64,000 bases of DNA from Paenibacillus_V sp046244365 (GCF_046244365.1 NZ_CP176395.1:6696001-6760000); one strand, 5' to 3'; counted from the stretch's first letter, positions 43,537 to 52,808 are shown. Notes: generated by a model not told the origin, from the sequence alone. Translations and numbers: made by a program.

Positions 43537-45078
43537 TCAGGATCTATTTCGTTCCAGCCGCTGCGCCTTGCGCCTGATTTCTTCCAGCTCCTCCTGCGTA
43601 ACGGGCGTGTCGTTCGGCTCGTTTGCGACCATCGGGATTTGCGGCTTTTGCTTGCCGCCTCCCCGCGTTCCGCGCTGGGAATAGCCGGGCCTGCGGTCCT
43701 TCTCTTGCGCGGCGCGCGCCGCCGCCTGCTCGCGGAAGCGCATTTTCTCGCGGATATAGTCGACCGCCTGCTCATAGCTGACGATTTGCTTGCCCAGCAT
43801 GTCCGACGCAACCGCCTCGATCGAGGATTTGGCCCAAGAACGGCGGTCCGCATGAATGAAATGAATGAGGACGTTGATGACTTCTTCGTGAAGCTTATAG
43901 TTTAAATCTATTTTCTCGAAAATGTCGAGCACGCCGTCAGGCACGGAGCCTTGGGCGAAATAGCGCTTCAGAACCAGCGTATAAGGCTCGTTGCGGAGCA
44001 GCATATTATACTGATGAACGTTGCACTGGCCTTGAAAAATGGTCGGGACTTCGAGGTAGAAGGCCATTTCGACGGTTCTTTCCGCTTCATCCGGATTCGT
44101 TTCGGAAGACGGCTCGCCTTCCGTCGACGAAGCCATTGCGGAAGAACGGCCGCCGTCGATCGCTTCCATCTTGCGCACATACCGCTCCGCCTGCTCGTCC
44201 CGCCGCTTGTCCTGCCGAAAAAACAAGTTCGCCTTATACTGCATCAAATCGATCTGGAGCTCGCCTTCTTCATCGAACACGCCGTCCTCGTCAAGCAATC
44301 GGCAAGTTTCCTGCAGCGACAAATGATATTTCTTCGCTACGATATTGACCGCCGCAAGCTGGTCGGTCCGGAATTTGAGCGCTTCGACGCATACCCGGTT
44401 ACGGGAGCCGCGCGGAAAGCGCATGATGATCTCGCTATAATCGAAGCCTTTGCTCGTTACGTCCAGTGCCGCCTTCGTTTGTCTTGCGGGAGCCGTCTGA
44501 TAAAGCGCCTGCTCCAGCTCGTAATCGATCACCTGCGTGTTCAAACGGAATAAATCGTAGAACGGCACCGACAGCTGCTCCGCCTGCGACGCGGCCAGCT
44601 CCTCCGGCTCTTCGGCGATCAGGTGGTCGCGCAGCGAAAGCACCATATATTTGCCCACCTTGTCGCGAAGCAGGAGCGTCAGATGCTGGTTTTTGAAAAA
44701 CTCGTTCGGCGATAGCGGCTGGGCCAACTGGTACTCGTAAATGTAATCTTCGCTTTCCTGCATAAACCGCCGCGACGTTTGAAGGAGGCCTACCGCTTCG
44801 AGCTTCGAAGTCTGTTCGACGAAAAACTTCCTGCCCCGTTCGCCCGGTTCAAGCTCAAGCGATAAAAACAGCCTACGCTGCTGCTCCAGCTCCGAAAATC
44901 CCGCCTTCTCCCCGGCAAGCTGCTGATAGAGCGTGGTGTAAACGCCTACGGCAAAAGCGCCGATCATCGGCTGATATATATTCGTGAGCATCCGGTAATC
45001 CATCCCGCTAAGCGCAAAATCGCGATAGACGCAAAACCTGTGGTGCTCGGTAAAGTGATGCATATTCGTCATTCGCAT
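43537..45078 (-). CDS. dnaB: Replication initiation protein DnaB (membrane attachment)
   Basis: A 513-residue Bacillota DnaB (not the Gram-negative helicase). N-terminal winged-helix region with LTNIYQPMIGAFAVGVYTTL, two DnaB/DnaD-type helical domains in the second half (YEQAVDYIREKMRF near residue 440) and a basic, Gln-rich tail. The start is uncertain: ATG 45078 has GGAG ten bases upstream, while the frame continues to a TTG at 45147. The protein helps load helicase and attaches the origin to the membrane. Confidence 0.9.
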   Translation of the reverse strand: MRMTNMHHFTEHHRFCVYRDFALSGMDYRMLTNIYQPMIGAFAVGVYTTLYQQLAGEKAGFSELEQQRRLFLSLELEPGERGRKFFVEQTSKLEAVGLLQTSRRFMQESEDYIYEYQLAQPLSPNEFFKNQHLTLLLRDKVGKYMVLSLRDHLIAEEPEELAASQAEQLSVPFYDLFRLNTQVIDYELEQALYQTAPARQTKAALDVTSKGFDYSEIIMRFPRGSRNRVCVEALKFRTDQLAAVNIVAKKYHLSLQETCRLLDEDGVFDEEGELQIDLMQYKANLFFRQDKRRDEQAERYVRKMEAIDGGRSSAMASSTEGEPSSETNPDEAERTVEMAFYLEVPTIFQGQCNVHQYNMLLRNEPYTLVLKRYFAQGSVPDGVLDIFEKIDLNYKLHEEVINVLIHFIHADRRSWAKSSIEAVASDMLGKQIVSYEQAVDYIREKMRFREQAAARAAQEKDRRPGYSQRGTRGGGKQKPQIPMVANEPNDTPVTQEELEEIRRKAQRLERNRS

Positions 45079-45657
45079 AATGCACAGGCTCCATCCGCTC
45101 CATAGTTTGTCCCTCCATTTTAACATAGAATCGGCCGCCCGGGGCAATGAAACTTCTTCAAGTCACGTACATCCGACGACTTCTCCGCCGCACTAACTGT
45201 AATTCCTCACGTTATTTTACTCCACGCTGCTTTTTAGGAGGACTAACTGTATTCCCTACATTTATTTTCCCAAAAACCAGCCATTTTCCTTTCCATCGCA
45301 TTGATTACATGCATGTTTTCCAGTTAGTTCATTCATTCCTCCATAAAATGCAAAAAACAACTGTAGGTTTTACATTTGCTTTTCCGGCGGCTCAGACATC
45401 TTGCCTTACACTACTGTAAAAATTCCACAATTGAAGCTTCGAAACTTCCGAACATCCGCACTCCTTTTAGCCCTCCAAATCGCCAACTTCCAACCTCCAA
45501 CCTCCAACCTCCAACTTCCAACTTCCAACCCCCAACCTACCGCGAAGTCATTGATTACCGCCCCTTCTTGCCTTGTGAAACAGCTCTTGCCGGCTGCTCC
45601 CGTCTTTCCAGCAAAAAAGCGCCTCCCGCAGGAAGCGCCTTACTGCCTTACATTCCG
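45079..45657. repeat. Spacer with a 7-bp tandem array and a diverged direct repeat
   Basis: No gene is seen. Around 45190-45270 two copies of an ACTAACTGTA(A)TTCCY unit followed by TTATTTT occur about 52 bp apart, and partial copies with ACTGTA follow at 45360 and 45412. At 45483-45537 a CCAACYT heptamer is repeated about eight times. The purpose is unknown. Confidence 0.65.
45615..45640 (-). terminator. Terminator of the DegT-type gene
   Basis: On the minus strand AGGCGCTTCC-TGC-GGGAGGCGCTT forms a stem (imperfect) followed by six T. Confidence 0.7.
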
Positions 45658-46872
45658 TTAGACCAGCGAAGCCGTAACCTTCTTCAACGCACGCGCAATG
45701 TCATGCATCGCCTGCTCGTCGGCCAGCAGCACGTTCTGATGCAGCCAGACCACTTCCTTCTCGCAGAGCCGCTCGCAAACCGGACAATCGTCGATCCGTT
45801 CTTCGCCGGTCCACTGCCGCACCTTCTCCAAGACCGCTTTGTTGCGGTTCAGCGGAATGTAGCCCGAGGTAGCCGGAATGCCCTCCGCCTGCAGCCTGCC
45901 GAGAATCTCCTCCTTGCCGGTCTTAGCGGTGAGCGCTTCATCCAGCTTGAACATATAGAGATGCCAAGCATGCCGCGTTACGCGCGGATCCCGCTTCAGC
46001 AGCCGTATACCGCCGATTTCGCCGAGCAAGCCGTTCAACATCTCCGCGTTGCGTTCCCTAAGCGCCATCTGCTCCTCCAGCCTGGACATCTGAGCCAGCA
46101 GAACGGCCGCCTGAAACTCCGTCATCCGCAGGTTCAAGCCGAAGCGTTCGTGCTGGTACCAGCCTCCTTCCGGTATGCGGCCGACGTTGCAGAAGGACCA
46201 AGCTTGCTCCCACAGCTCTCTATCATTAGTCAAAATGACGCCGCCTTCTCCGGCATTCACATTTTTGCTCGACTGAAAACTGAAGGTGCCGAAATCGCCG
46301 ATTGCCCCGACGCCGCGGCCTTCCCATTGAGCGCCGACCGCTTGTGCGGAATCCTCGATCAGCCTTAGTCCGTGCTTGTCGGCTATCGCCTTCAGCCTCG
46401 TCAGATCCGCCGGCGCTCCGCCGATATGGACCGCAACGATCGCTTTCGTCCTCGGCGTGATGGCTTGCTCGGCTTTGACGGGGTCCAGCAGCAGCGTATC
46501 CTCCTCGACATCGGCGAATACCGGAATGACGCCGTATAGCAGGGCGGACGTCGCCGTCGCAATAAACGTGTACGGGGGCATGATAACCTCGTCGCCCGGC
46601 CCTACGCCCGCCGCATGAAGCGCCGCGGTAATGGCGATCGTCCCGTTGACCACCGGCACCGCATACGACGCATCGTGCAGCTGGCGGAACGCTGTTTCGA
46701 ATAACGGCAGCTTTGCTTGGTACCCTTCCGTTTGAACGGCTCCCGAACCGCCCCATTTGCCTGACCGCAGCGCTTCGATCAGCAGCTTTTCCTCCAGCTC
46801 TCCGTAAACCGGCCATGCCGGAAACGGTTGTTGACGTACCGGAGTTCCTCCGTAAACCGCCAGTTTCTCCAT
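45658..46872 (-). CDS. DegT/DnrJ/EryC1-family aminotransferase
   Basis: A 404-residue PLP enzyme from ATG 46872 (GGGGGAG upstream; an ATG at 46887 is also in frame). It shows the family fold: GTIAITAALHAAGVGPGDEV, TFIATATSALLYG, EDSAQAVGA, and the catalytic Lys in SFQSSKNVNAGEGG. Members aminate nucleotide-linked keto-sugars or, in AHBA-like branches, cyclitols. No sugar-nucleotide genes lie next to it, and it is divergent from an AraC-type regulator, so the product is unknown. Confidence 0.87.
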   Translation of the reverse strand: MEKLAVYGGTPVRQQPFPAWPVYGELEEKLLIEALRSGKWGGSGAVQTEGYQAKLPLFETAFRQLHDASYAVPVVNGTIAITAALHAAGVGPGDEVIMPPYTFIATATSALLYGVIPVFADVEEDTLLLDPVKAEQAITPRTKAIVAVHIGGAPADLTRLKAIADKHGLRLIEDSAQAVGAQWEGRGVGAIGDFGTFSFQSSKNVNAGEGGVILTNDRELWEQAWSFCNVGRIPEGGWYQHERFGLNLRMTEFQAAVLLAQMSRLEEQMALRERNAEMLNGLLGEIGGIRLLKRDPRVTRHAWHLYMFKLDEALTAKTGKEEILGRLQAEGIPATSGYIPLNRNKAVLEKVRQWTGEERIDDCPVCERLCEKEVVWLHQNVLLADEQAMHDIARALKKVTASLV

Positions 46873-47102
46873 CCCGAGCTCCCCCATTCGCTTCGATCTC
46901 CGTCCTTCTTTGGACGAGACCGGTCGTTATTGCTTCTTAGCCACTATCCTAATCGGAATGAAGGTGAACGATAGGCCAAAACCGAAACGATGTCAGCCAT
47001 TTTTTAGCCTGCAAGACAAAAGATACTCCCGAACGACGGAGCCCGGCTGTATAATAGCACTAAACATAGATTCGCACTCGAGACGGGCCGGGAGGACGGG
47101 AC

Positions 47103-47996
47103 GTGACCATTTATCCGGAATATCAGGACTTGCTGGAAGCGCTCGATATTAAAAAGGATCAGCTGCCGTTCTACATCGGCATTCATACGGTCGAGTCGTC
47201 CCCGCTGCATCATCACGACTTTGTGGAGCTGTCCTACGTATTTGAAGGCTCCGGGACGGAAACGATCAACGGGCGGCCGTACGCCCTTAAACCCGGCTGC
47301 GTCTCGTTTCTCCAGACGCATCATATGCACCGGATCGACAGCGACCCGGGAAAGCCGATCCGGAAGTACTGCTGCATGTTCGATATCAATATGCTGATAG
47401 GCTCGCCGTTCGACCATGAATGGTACCGTCCTTTATTCCGGCCAGGCGGCGCAGTGCAGCCGATTTTCAAGCTGTCTGCAGCCGACGCCGAACGGATGAA
47501 CGGCATTTGCGAAGCTTTGCTGGCGGAGTACGGGAGCGAGGCGAAAATGGGGCGGAACAGCTTCCTGTGCACCAAGCTTGTCGAAGCGCTGCTCCTGTAT
47601 GTTCGGAGCGGAAGCGCTGCCGAAGCGAAGCATGCCGGCGTTAGCCGCAGCATAGAGGGGGAAGGAGGCATATGGCCGATCCTTCAGCACGTGCACACCC
47701 ACTATGCCGAGAAGCTGACGCTTGAAGATCTGTCCAAACGGTTTCATCTGAGCGTGCCGCACATAAGCCGTGCCTTCAAAGAGAAAGTGGGCAAAAGCTA
47801 TCTCGACTACGTGCACGAGCTGCGTGTCGAAAGCGCCGCCACTCTTCTCATCTCCACCGATATGAGCATTACGGACATTGCCGTCGAAGCCGGCTTCGAG
47901 TCGTTTCGGACGTTCTCCCGCGTGTTTCGCGAATTCAAGGGCATGACTCCGAGCGAATATCGCGAATTGCCCAAACTCCAGTCCGCGAAAGCTTGA
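47103..47996 (+). CDS. AraC-family transcriptional regulator
   Basis: A 297-residue protein starting at GTG 47103 (GGGAGG upstream). An N-terminal cupin (SSPLHHHDFVELSYVFEG, PGCVSFLQTHHMHRI) senses a ligand, and the C-terminal domain carries two helix-turn-helices (LTLEDLSKRFHLSVPHISRA; SITDIAVEAGFESFRTFSRV). Divergent from the DegT aminotransferase gene and likely its regulator. Its stop codon overlaps the -35 box of the next gene. Confidence 0.9.
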   Translation: MTIYPEYQDLLEALDIKKDQLPFYIGIHTVESSPLHHHDFVELSYVFEGSGTETINGRPYALKPGCVSFLQTHHMHRIDSDPGKPIRKYCCMFDINMLIGSPFDHEWYRPLFRPGGAVQPIFKLSAADAERMNGICEALLAEYGSEAKMGRNSFLCTKLVEALLLYVRSGSAAEAKHAGVSRSIEGEGGIWPILQHVHTHYAEKLTLEDLSKRFHLSVPHISRAFKEKVGKSYLDYVHELRVESAATLLISTDMSITDIAVEAGFESFRTFSRVFREFKGMTPSEYRELPKLQSAKA

Positions 47997-48021
47997 CACC
48001 CGAACAAACGTACGGTATATT
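47993..48021 (+). promoter_or_regulatory. Sigma-A promoter of the secreted coiled-coil gene
   Basis: Perfect TTGACA (47993-47998), 17-nt spacer, TATATT (48016-48021); the -35 overlaps the AraC gene stop. Confidence 0.8.
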
Positions 48022-48034
48022 GGGAACAAATAAA

Positions 48035-48113
48035 CAGTTGCGGCCTACGGAAGCACCGTAAGTCAAGGCATATTCGCCTTGCTTACCGGTGCTTTTTGCT
48101 ATGTCCGCAACTG
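48035..48113 (+). ncRNA. Structured 5' leader with terminator-like inner hairpin
   Basis: CAGTTGCGG (48035-48043) pairs perfectly with CCGCAACTG (48105-48113), enclosing a second long stem: AGCACCGTAAG(T)CAAGGC (48052-48069) with GCCTTGCTTAC(C)GGTGCT (48076-48093), two single-base bulges, followed by five T. The ribosome site AAGGAGG starts at 48115, directly after the outer stem. It looks like a cis-acting RNA with an attenuator; it matches no riboswitch class that I can recall. Confidence 0.6.
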
Positions 48114-48129
48114 CAAGGAGGAATCGTTC

Positions 48130-48945
48130 ATGAAGAAAATCGCTCAAACGCTAATCGGTATCGCCCTGCTCTCGTCCGTCGCTCTTACCCCACTCACGGC
48201 TTTCGCAGCCTCGTATGAGCTGTCGCCAACGATGAAGACCGCCTTTGACAAAATGGCGGCTGCCGACGGCAAACTTAGCGATAAATTGCCGAATCAATAT
48301 GCCGAAATGGTAGAGCTGCAGAAGCAGGCTCTCGACTTGGATGCGTCCATCAAGTCTCTGCATGACGGCAATGAAGAAGCCGCAGCGGCCGTCCGCAAGC
48401 AGCTGAAGCTCATCGATGCCGATAAGCTGGACAAATTGAAGAAGGACGTCGAGCAAACGAAGGCGCGCTACAAGCCGGCGATGGACACGTACACGGCCAT
48501 GAACAAGCAAATCGCCGCCGCCCGGCCGTTAAAGAACAAAGACTTGAACGCCATGCTTCGCATGCAAGCGGATAGTCTGAAAGTTGCGGTGCAGCTGGCC
48601 AGGCAAGATATCAAGCTAAAGGAAGCCTCGCTCAAGAAAGCGAAGGATTCGGCTGCCTCCGCCCAGAAGAAAATTACCGATTCCCTCAAGGGCATCGATC
48701 CGCTGGAGGACAAAATCAAAGCCGAGCGTGCAGCTGCGAGCAGCGTCAAGAAGCAGGCGGACGCCACATGGAAAGCATTCACCCCGCTCGTTAAAGCCGG
48801 CTCAGCCAAGCCTTCGTCAGATTCTCTCTCCGCCTTGGGCTCGCAGTTCCGGCAGATCGTTAACCATAAGCAAACGATCGTCAGCCTGGAGAGAAAAATC
48901 GGCGACATCCTATCGAATGCGAAAGCGCAGCTTCCGGCTAGCTAA
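48130..48945 (+). CDS. Secreted alpha-helical/coiled-coil protein, unknown
   Basis: A 271-residue protein from ATG 48130 (AGGAGG upstream). It has a signal peptide (KK, hydrophobic core, AFA-A cleavage near residue 26) and a mature part that is almost entirely charged alpha helix with Lys/Ala/Leu/Glu heptads, without cysteines. No enzyme motif is seen. It may be an exported surface or matrix protein. It has its own promoter and a structured leader, so its expression is probably controlled after initiation. Confidence 0.75.
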   Translation: MKKIAQTLIGIALLSSVALTPLTAFAASYELSPTMKTAFDKMAAADGKLSDKLPNQYAEMVELQKQALDLDASIKSLHDGNEEAAAAVRKQLKLIDADKLDKLKKDVEQTKARYKPAMDTYTAMNKQIAAARPLKNKDLNAMLRMQADSLKVAVQLARQDIKLKEASLKKAKDSAASAQKKITDSLKGIDPLEDKIKAERAAASSVKKQADATWKAFTPLVKAGSAKPSSDSLSALGSQFRQIVNHKQTIVSLERKIGDILSNAKAQLPAS

Positions 48946-49040
48946 ACGTCTACCGCATGCGGCAATACGAAAGCGATAAACCCGCTTCGTCATCTGCAGA
49001 AACGCAAGCAGAGCGCACATAATAGCTCCGCTGCGCGCAA

Positions 49041-49070
49041 AAGCCGTCAGCGCTTGCGCCCTGACGGCTT
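49041..49070. terminator. Bidirectional terminator
   Basis: AAGCCGTCAG (49041-49050) and CTGACGGCTT (49061-49070) form a perfect 10-bp stem between convergent genes, with A/T-rich flanks. Confidence 0.8.
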
Positions 49071-49082
49071 TATAAGAAAATA

Positions 49083-49271
49083 CTATTGAAGCCTCTTCGG
49101 TTCTTCCTTCTCGTCTTCCTCTACGTCGACGATGCCTTTGGTCGAATTGCGGAATTCGCGGAGCGTGTCGCCGAACGCCCTGCCGAGCTGCGGCAGCTTA
49201 GCCGGCCCGAACACGACGAGCGCAATCAGCAAAATGATAACAAGTCCCGATACGCCGATATTATTAAACAT
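49083..49271 (-). CDS. tatA: Twin-arginine translocase subunit TatA
   Basis: A 62-residue protein: N-terminal membrane helix (VSGLVIILLIALVVFGPAKLPQL in part), the FGP hinge, an amphipathic helix GRAFGDTLREFRNSTKG, and an acidic tail. TatA oligomerises to form the transport element with TatC. Last gene of the cluster 52632-49083. Confidence 0.93.
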   Translation of the reverse strand: MFNNIGVSGLVIILLIALVVFGPAKLPQLGRAFGDTLREFRNSTKGIVDVEEDEKEEPKRLQ

Positions 49272-49305
49272 AATCGGTTCCTCCCTTCTTAAGCCTTGGC
49301 CTCAG

Positions 49306-50037
49306 CTATGTGATTGCTTGCCGGTAAGCGATTTTACGGGCATACCATCCGGAGACCAGAACGCTAAACTCGAATAACACGATGAGCGGAATCGTCACCG
49401 ACAAATGCGAAACGAAGTCCGGCGGCGAAATGCAGGAGCCGATGATCGCCAGCGCCAGATAAGCGTACTTGCGCGTCTGGCGCAGCCTGCTAGGCGTCAG
49501 GAGACCTAGCCTCGTCAGAAACATAGCGACGACCGGCATCTCGAACGCCAATCCGAGCGGCAGCATCAGATTGAACAGAAACGAGAAATAGCGGTCGATC
49601 CCATACGTTTCCACGGCACCGATGCTCTGATTCATCGTCGTCATGAACCGGATCATCATCGGAAACACGACGTAATAACTGAACGATACGCCGGCCACGA
49701 ACAACAGGAACGAGACCGGCACGTAAATGAGCGCGCCTTTTGATTCGCTCTCGGTCAAGCCGGGTCTCACGAACGCCCATATTTGATACAAAATGACCGG
49801 CAGCGTGAACAGCAGCGCGAACAAAAAGGCGCAGCGCATGTAGACGAACAAGCCGTCCGTAAACGCAAACACATTCCATTCGACCGGAGCAGCCAGCGGA
49901 CGGGATTTCAAATAGCGCAAAATATCGGGCGCCGCATAAAACCCGAGAATCAGCGCCAATAGAAACGCGCCGCCGGCGATCATCAGCCTTTTGCGCAGCT
50001 CGGTCAAATGGACGATCACATCGTCCTGGATGTTCAT
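49306..50037 (-). CDS. tatC: Twin-arginine translocase subunit TatC
   Basis: A 243-residue six-helix protein from ATG 50037. Conserved N-terminal HLTELRKRLMIA and the first-loop/helix region FAFVRPGLTESE, which together form the twin-arginine signal binding site. It pairs with TatA encoded 34 nt downstream as a minimal Gram-positive TatAC translocase. The two upstream genes encode a probable cargo. Confidence 0.93.
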   Translation of the reverse strand: MNIQDDVIVHLTELRKRLMIAGGAFLLALILGFYAAPDILRYLKSRPLAAPVEWNVFAFTDGLFVYMRCAFLFALLFTLPVILYQIWAFVRPGLTESESKGALIYVPVSFLLFVAGVSFSYYVVFPMMIRFMTTMNQSIGAVETYGIDRYFSFLFNLMLPLGLAFEMPVVAMFLTRLGLLTPSRLRQTRKYAYLALAIIGSCISPPDFVSHLSVTIPLIVLFEFSVLVSGWYARKIAYRQAIT

Positions 50038-50127
50038 AAGGTACCCCCGCAACCGATTCCCCGCCAGCGAAGCTAAATGGTGCGGCGGGGAACCCGTTTC
50101 ATCTGAAACATGTTGTTGCAAATCTCG

Positions 50128-51855
50128 CTAAACCAGAGCGCCCGGCTGCTTCAAATATTTCGCTATGCCTTCCGCCGCCCGGTACGAGAATGCCGTCATC
50201 GTGCCGGTCGGATTGTAGCCGCTGTTATGCGCGAAAGCCGAAGCGCCGACGACGAATACGTTCTCGGCGTCCCACATCTGAAGGTAGTTATTGATTGCGG
50301 ATGTCTTCGGATCCGCTCCCATCACGACGCCTCCGGTATTGTGAGTCGATTGATACGGCACGATGTTGTAGTTGGTCATCGAAGCGTTCGATTCCAGCTT
50401 CGCCGGATTCATTTCCTTCATGATCGCCGCTGTTTTCGTAGCGAGGAATTTGACCATTTCCTTGTCCTGATCCTCGAAATCGTACGTTATCCGGATAAGC
50501 GGGGTCCCGTACACATCCTTATATTCCGGATCGAGATCCATATAGTGATGCCGCCACGGCATGTTGCTGCCTTGCGCCCCTACGGAGAGTACGCGGTTCC
50601 AATACTTGACCGAGGCTTGCTTAAAATCTTTTCCCCAGCTGGGCGTTCCTTGAGGAGTCGGATTGACCGCGATCGGCCGCGTGCCGGTTTGCGTGAAGCT
50701 GATGTTGGCACCGTGAATGAAATTCAGATCCTTATGGTCGAAATTGTCCGCGTTGAAATCGTCGAGACAAATGCCCAGCGCGCCGGCCCCCATGAACGTA
50801 TTGAACTCTTTGTCGTCAAAATAACCGACGGTGCTCCCCCCGAGAATCTGATAAGCGTAGTTGCGGCCGATGACGCCGGTGCCGTCGGTAGGGTTATACG
50901 GCTTGCCTAGCTTGGAAGTCAGCAGCAGCCGTACGTTATTGAACACGTAAGAAGCGAGCACCACCACGTCGGCAGGCTGTTCGAATTCTTCCCCGGTCAT
51001 CGTATTGATATAAACGACACCGCTTGCTTTCTTGCCGTCATGCAGCACCTTCGTTACGTTCGAGAACGTCCGCAGCTCCAAATTGCCCGTTTTCTCGGCA
51101 ACCGGCAGCACGGTGACGACGGGATCCGCCTTCGCCCCGTATTCGCAGCCGAATCGCTCGCAGAACGAGCAATATTGGCAAGCTGCGCGGGAAATGCCGT
51201 CCGGATTCGTATAGTTATCCGACAGATTCGCAGACGGCATCATGTAAGGGTGATAGCCGAGCTTCTTGGCTGCCTCTTCGAACATCTTTATGCCCGGCGT
51301 CTTCTTCATAGGTGGAGTAGGGAAAGGGCTCGACCGTTTGCCGACCATCGGATTTTGCTCCGGCTCCCCGGAGATGCCCGCCATTTTCTCGAATTTGTCG
51401 AAGTAGGGCTCAAGCTCGTCATAGGTGATGCCCCAGTCTTGAATGATCATGCCATCGGGTATTTTGTTCTTCCCGTAGCGCTCTACCGTCTTCGAATAGA
51501 TTTCGAAGTCATAGGGCTGAAACCGGAACAGTTGTCCGTTCCAATGAATGCCCGCTCCGCCGAGACCGTCGCCCAGCAAGAAGGAGCCGTACGTACGCAT
51601 GGGTAACGCCCGGAATTTTTCGCTATTGCGAAAAGTGATCGTCTCGCGGGAAAGATCCTGCATCAGATCGTAACGCTGCGCGTACCTCAGCTCATCATGG
51701 ACCATAAAATAGTCTTCCGTCTTCCGGCCTTTCCCGCGCTCCAGTCCGACTACCTTGACGCCCGCTTTCGTGAGCTCGGCGGCCATGATGCCGCCCGCCC
51801 ATCCCATGCCGACTATGACAACCGGCACTTTCGGTAATTTCGTAGCCACGCTCAT
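50128..51855 (-). CDS. GMC-family oxidoreductase (gluconate dehydrogenase large-subunit type)
   Basis: A 575-residue flavoprotein. FAD motif VVIVGMGWAGGIMAAEL at the N-terminus, a Cys cluster ACQYCSFCERFGCEYG near residue 220, and the C-terminal GMC block SAFAHNSGYNPTGTMTAFSYR with the catalytic His/Asn region. It resembles the large subunit of membrane gluconate or sugar dehydrogenases. It has no signal peptide of its own and could be exported piggyback with the Tat-signal subunit encoded 6 nt upstream. The electron acceptor is not evident; no cytochrome gene is nearby. Confidence 0.87.
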   Translation of the reverse strand: MSVATKLPKVPVVIVGMGWAGGIMAAELTKAGVKVVGLERGKGRKTEDYFMVHDELRYAQRYDLMQDLSRETITFRNSEKFRALPMRTYGSFLLGDGLGGAGIHWNGQLFRFQPYDFEIYSKTVERYGKNKIPDGMIIQDWGITYDELEPYFDKFEKMAGISGEPEQNPMVGKRSSPFPTPPMKKTPGIKMFEEAAKKLGYHPYMMPSANLSDNYTNPDGISRAACQYCSFCERFGCEYGAKADPVVTVLPVAEKTGNLELRTFSNVTKVLHDGKKASGVVYINTMTGEEFEQPADVVVLASYVFNNVRLLLTSKLGKPYNPTDGTGVIGRNYAYQILGGSTVGYFDDKEFNTFMGAGALGICLDDFNADNFDHKDLNFIHGANISFTQTGTRPIAVNPTPQGTPSWGKDFKQASVKYWNRVLSVGAQGSNMPWRHHYMDLDPEYKDVYGTPLIRITYDFEDQDKEMVKFLATKTAAIMKEMNPAKLESNASMTNYNIVPYQSTHNTGGVVMGADPKTSAINNYLQMWDAENVFVVGASAFAHNSGYNPTGTMTAFSYRAAEGIAKYLKQPGALV

Positions 51856-51861
51856 GTCTCC

Positions 51862-52632
51862 TTAATGGTTCATATGGTTATGCAAGCTGGACGGCTCCAT
51901 ACGGAACGGTGCGTCTTGTTCAATAACGTTGTAATAGCTCATTTGGTCGCCCGGGTAATTTTTCATTTTCCAGCCCATCATATTTTGGTTTCCGCCATAT
52001 AGCGGATCCGCATATACCCCCTCGATCGCGAGCGAACGAAACAAGCTGAAAAACACTTTGGAGGACAAGCCGTACGACTGTACCTCTTCGCCCTTCTCGA
52101 GCACCTTGAGTACTTCGTCCTGCTCCGCTTCGCCGAGCTCATCGAATGACTTAGAATATTTCTTCTGGCTGTATTCCTTCATGGCCATCAGCCCGTTCGT
52201 CACAAGCTCATGACGCTTGAAGCTGGATTGGTAGCCTTGCGTGGCTTCGGCTTTATAGAATGGCCCGATCATGTAATCCCTGGCATTCATGCCGTAAGGA
52301 CCCGCCATTTGGTGATCGATATAGTAGGCGACTCCAAGCTCCTTGGCGCCCGGACCGATGTCATCCTTCGGAAAAATACGCTCCGCAGCCGCTTCGGCCA
52401 GCCGAAACTGTTCCTGTGTAAAAAACATAAGCGCTTGATTGTAATTGACGCTTTGCTCTTGGCCTTTGTCCGGGGTTGTCTCCTGCTTCGCCTCTTCCTT
52501 CTTTTTGAAGCCCCCCGTTAGAGCTGTCCCGACAACGCCGCCTACCACAAGTCCGCCGATGGCGAGTCCCGAATTCTTCAAAAAATTACGTCTGGAGTCG
52601 TCTCTCGGTTGATTGGAATGCTCTTCCGCCAT
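51862..52632 (-). CDS. Gluconate 2-dehydrogenase subunit 3-family protein with Tat signal
   Basis: A 256-residue protein with a twin-arginine signal: RRNFLKNSGLAIGGLVVGG at residues 14-32, then a Lys-rich linker. The rest matches the small (gamma) subunit of gluconate 2-dehydrogenase, which assists export and stability of the flavoprotein subunit. First gene of the cluster ending in tatC and tatA, a strong hint that these Tat genes serve this enzyme. Confidence 0.88.
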   Translation of the reverse strand: MAEEHSNQPRDDSRRNFLKNSGLAIGGLVVGGVVGTALTGGFKKKEEAKQETTPDKGQEQSVNYNQALMFFTQEQFRLAEAAAERIFPKDDIGPGAKELGVAYYIDHQMAGPYGMNARDYMIGPFYKAEATQGYQSSFKRHELVTNGLMAMKEYSQKKYSKSFDELGEAEQDEVLKVLEKGEEVQSYGLSSKVFFSLFRSLAIEGVYADPLYGGNQNMMGWKMKNYPGDQMSYYNVIEQDAPFRMEPSSLHNHMNH

Positions 52633-52754
52633 GCTGCAACCTCCGATTTCCTTGTTCGAATATAGTAAAGGTAACCGTAGTATGAGCAGCCGAACGTTTT
52701 TTATTCCACATTAAGGGTTACTTGTCAAAATCATCTCCGTATAGCTCCGGCAAA

Positions 52755-52802
52755 AGAAAAAAGCAAACCGATTGCCCGCCTGTGCGGATAAAGGTTTGCC
52801 TT
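52755..52802 (-). terminator. Terminator of the hydrolase gene
   Basis: GCAAACC and GGTTTGC arms on the minus strand, followed by six T. Confidence 0.7.
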
Positions 52803-52808
52803 ATAGAA

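Noticed and set aside
45483..45537. CRISPR-like array
   Set aside because: The repeat unit is 7 bp and contiguous without spacers; it is a simple tandem repeat.
48035..48113. Known riboswitch (c-di-GMP, purine or cobalamin type)
   Set aside because: None of the conserved core sequences that I can recall is present; kept as an unclassified leader.
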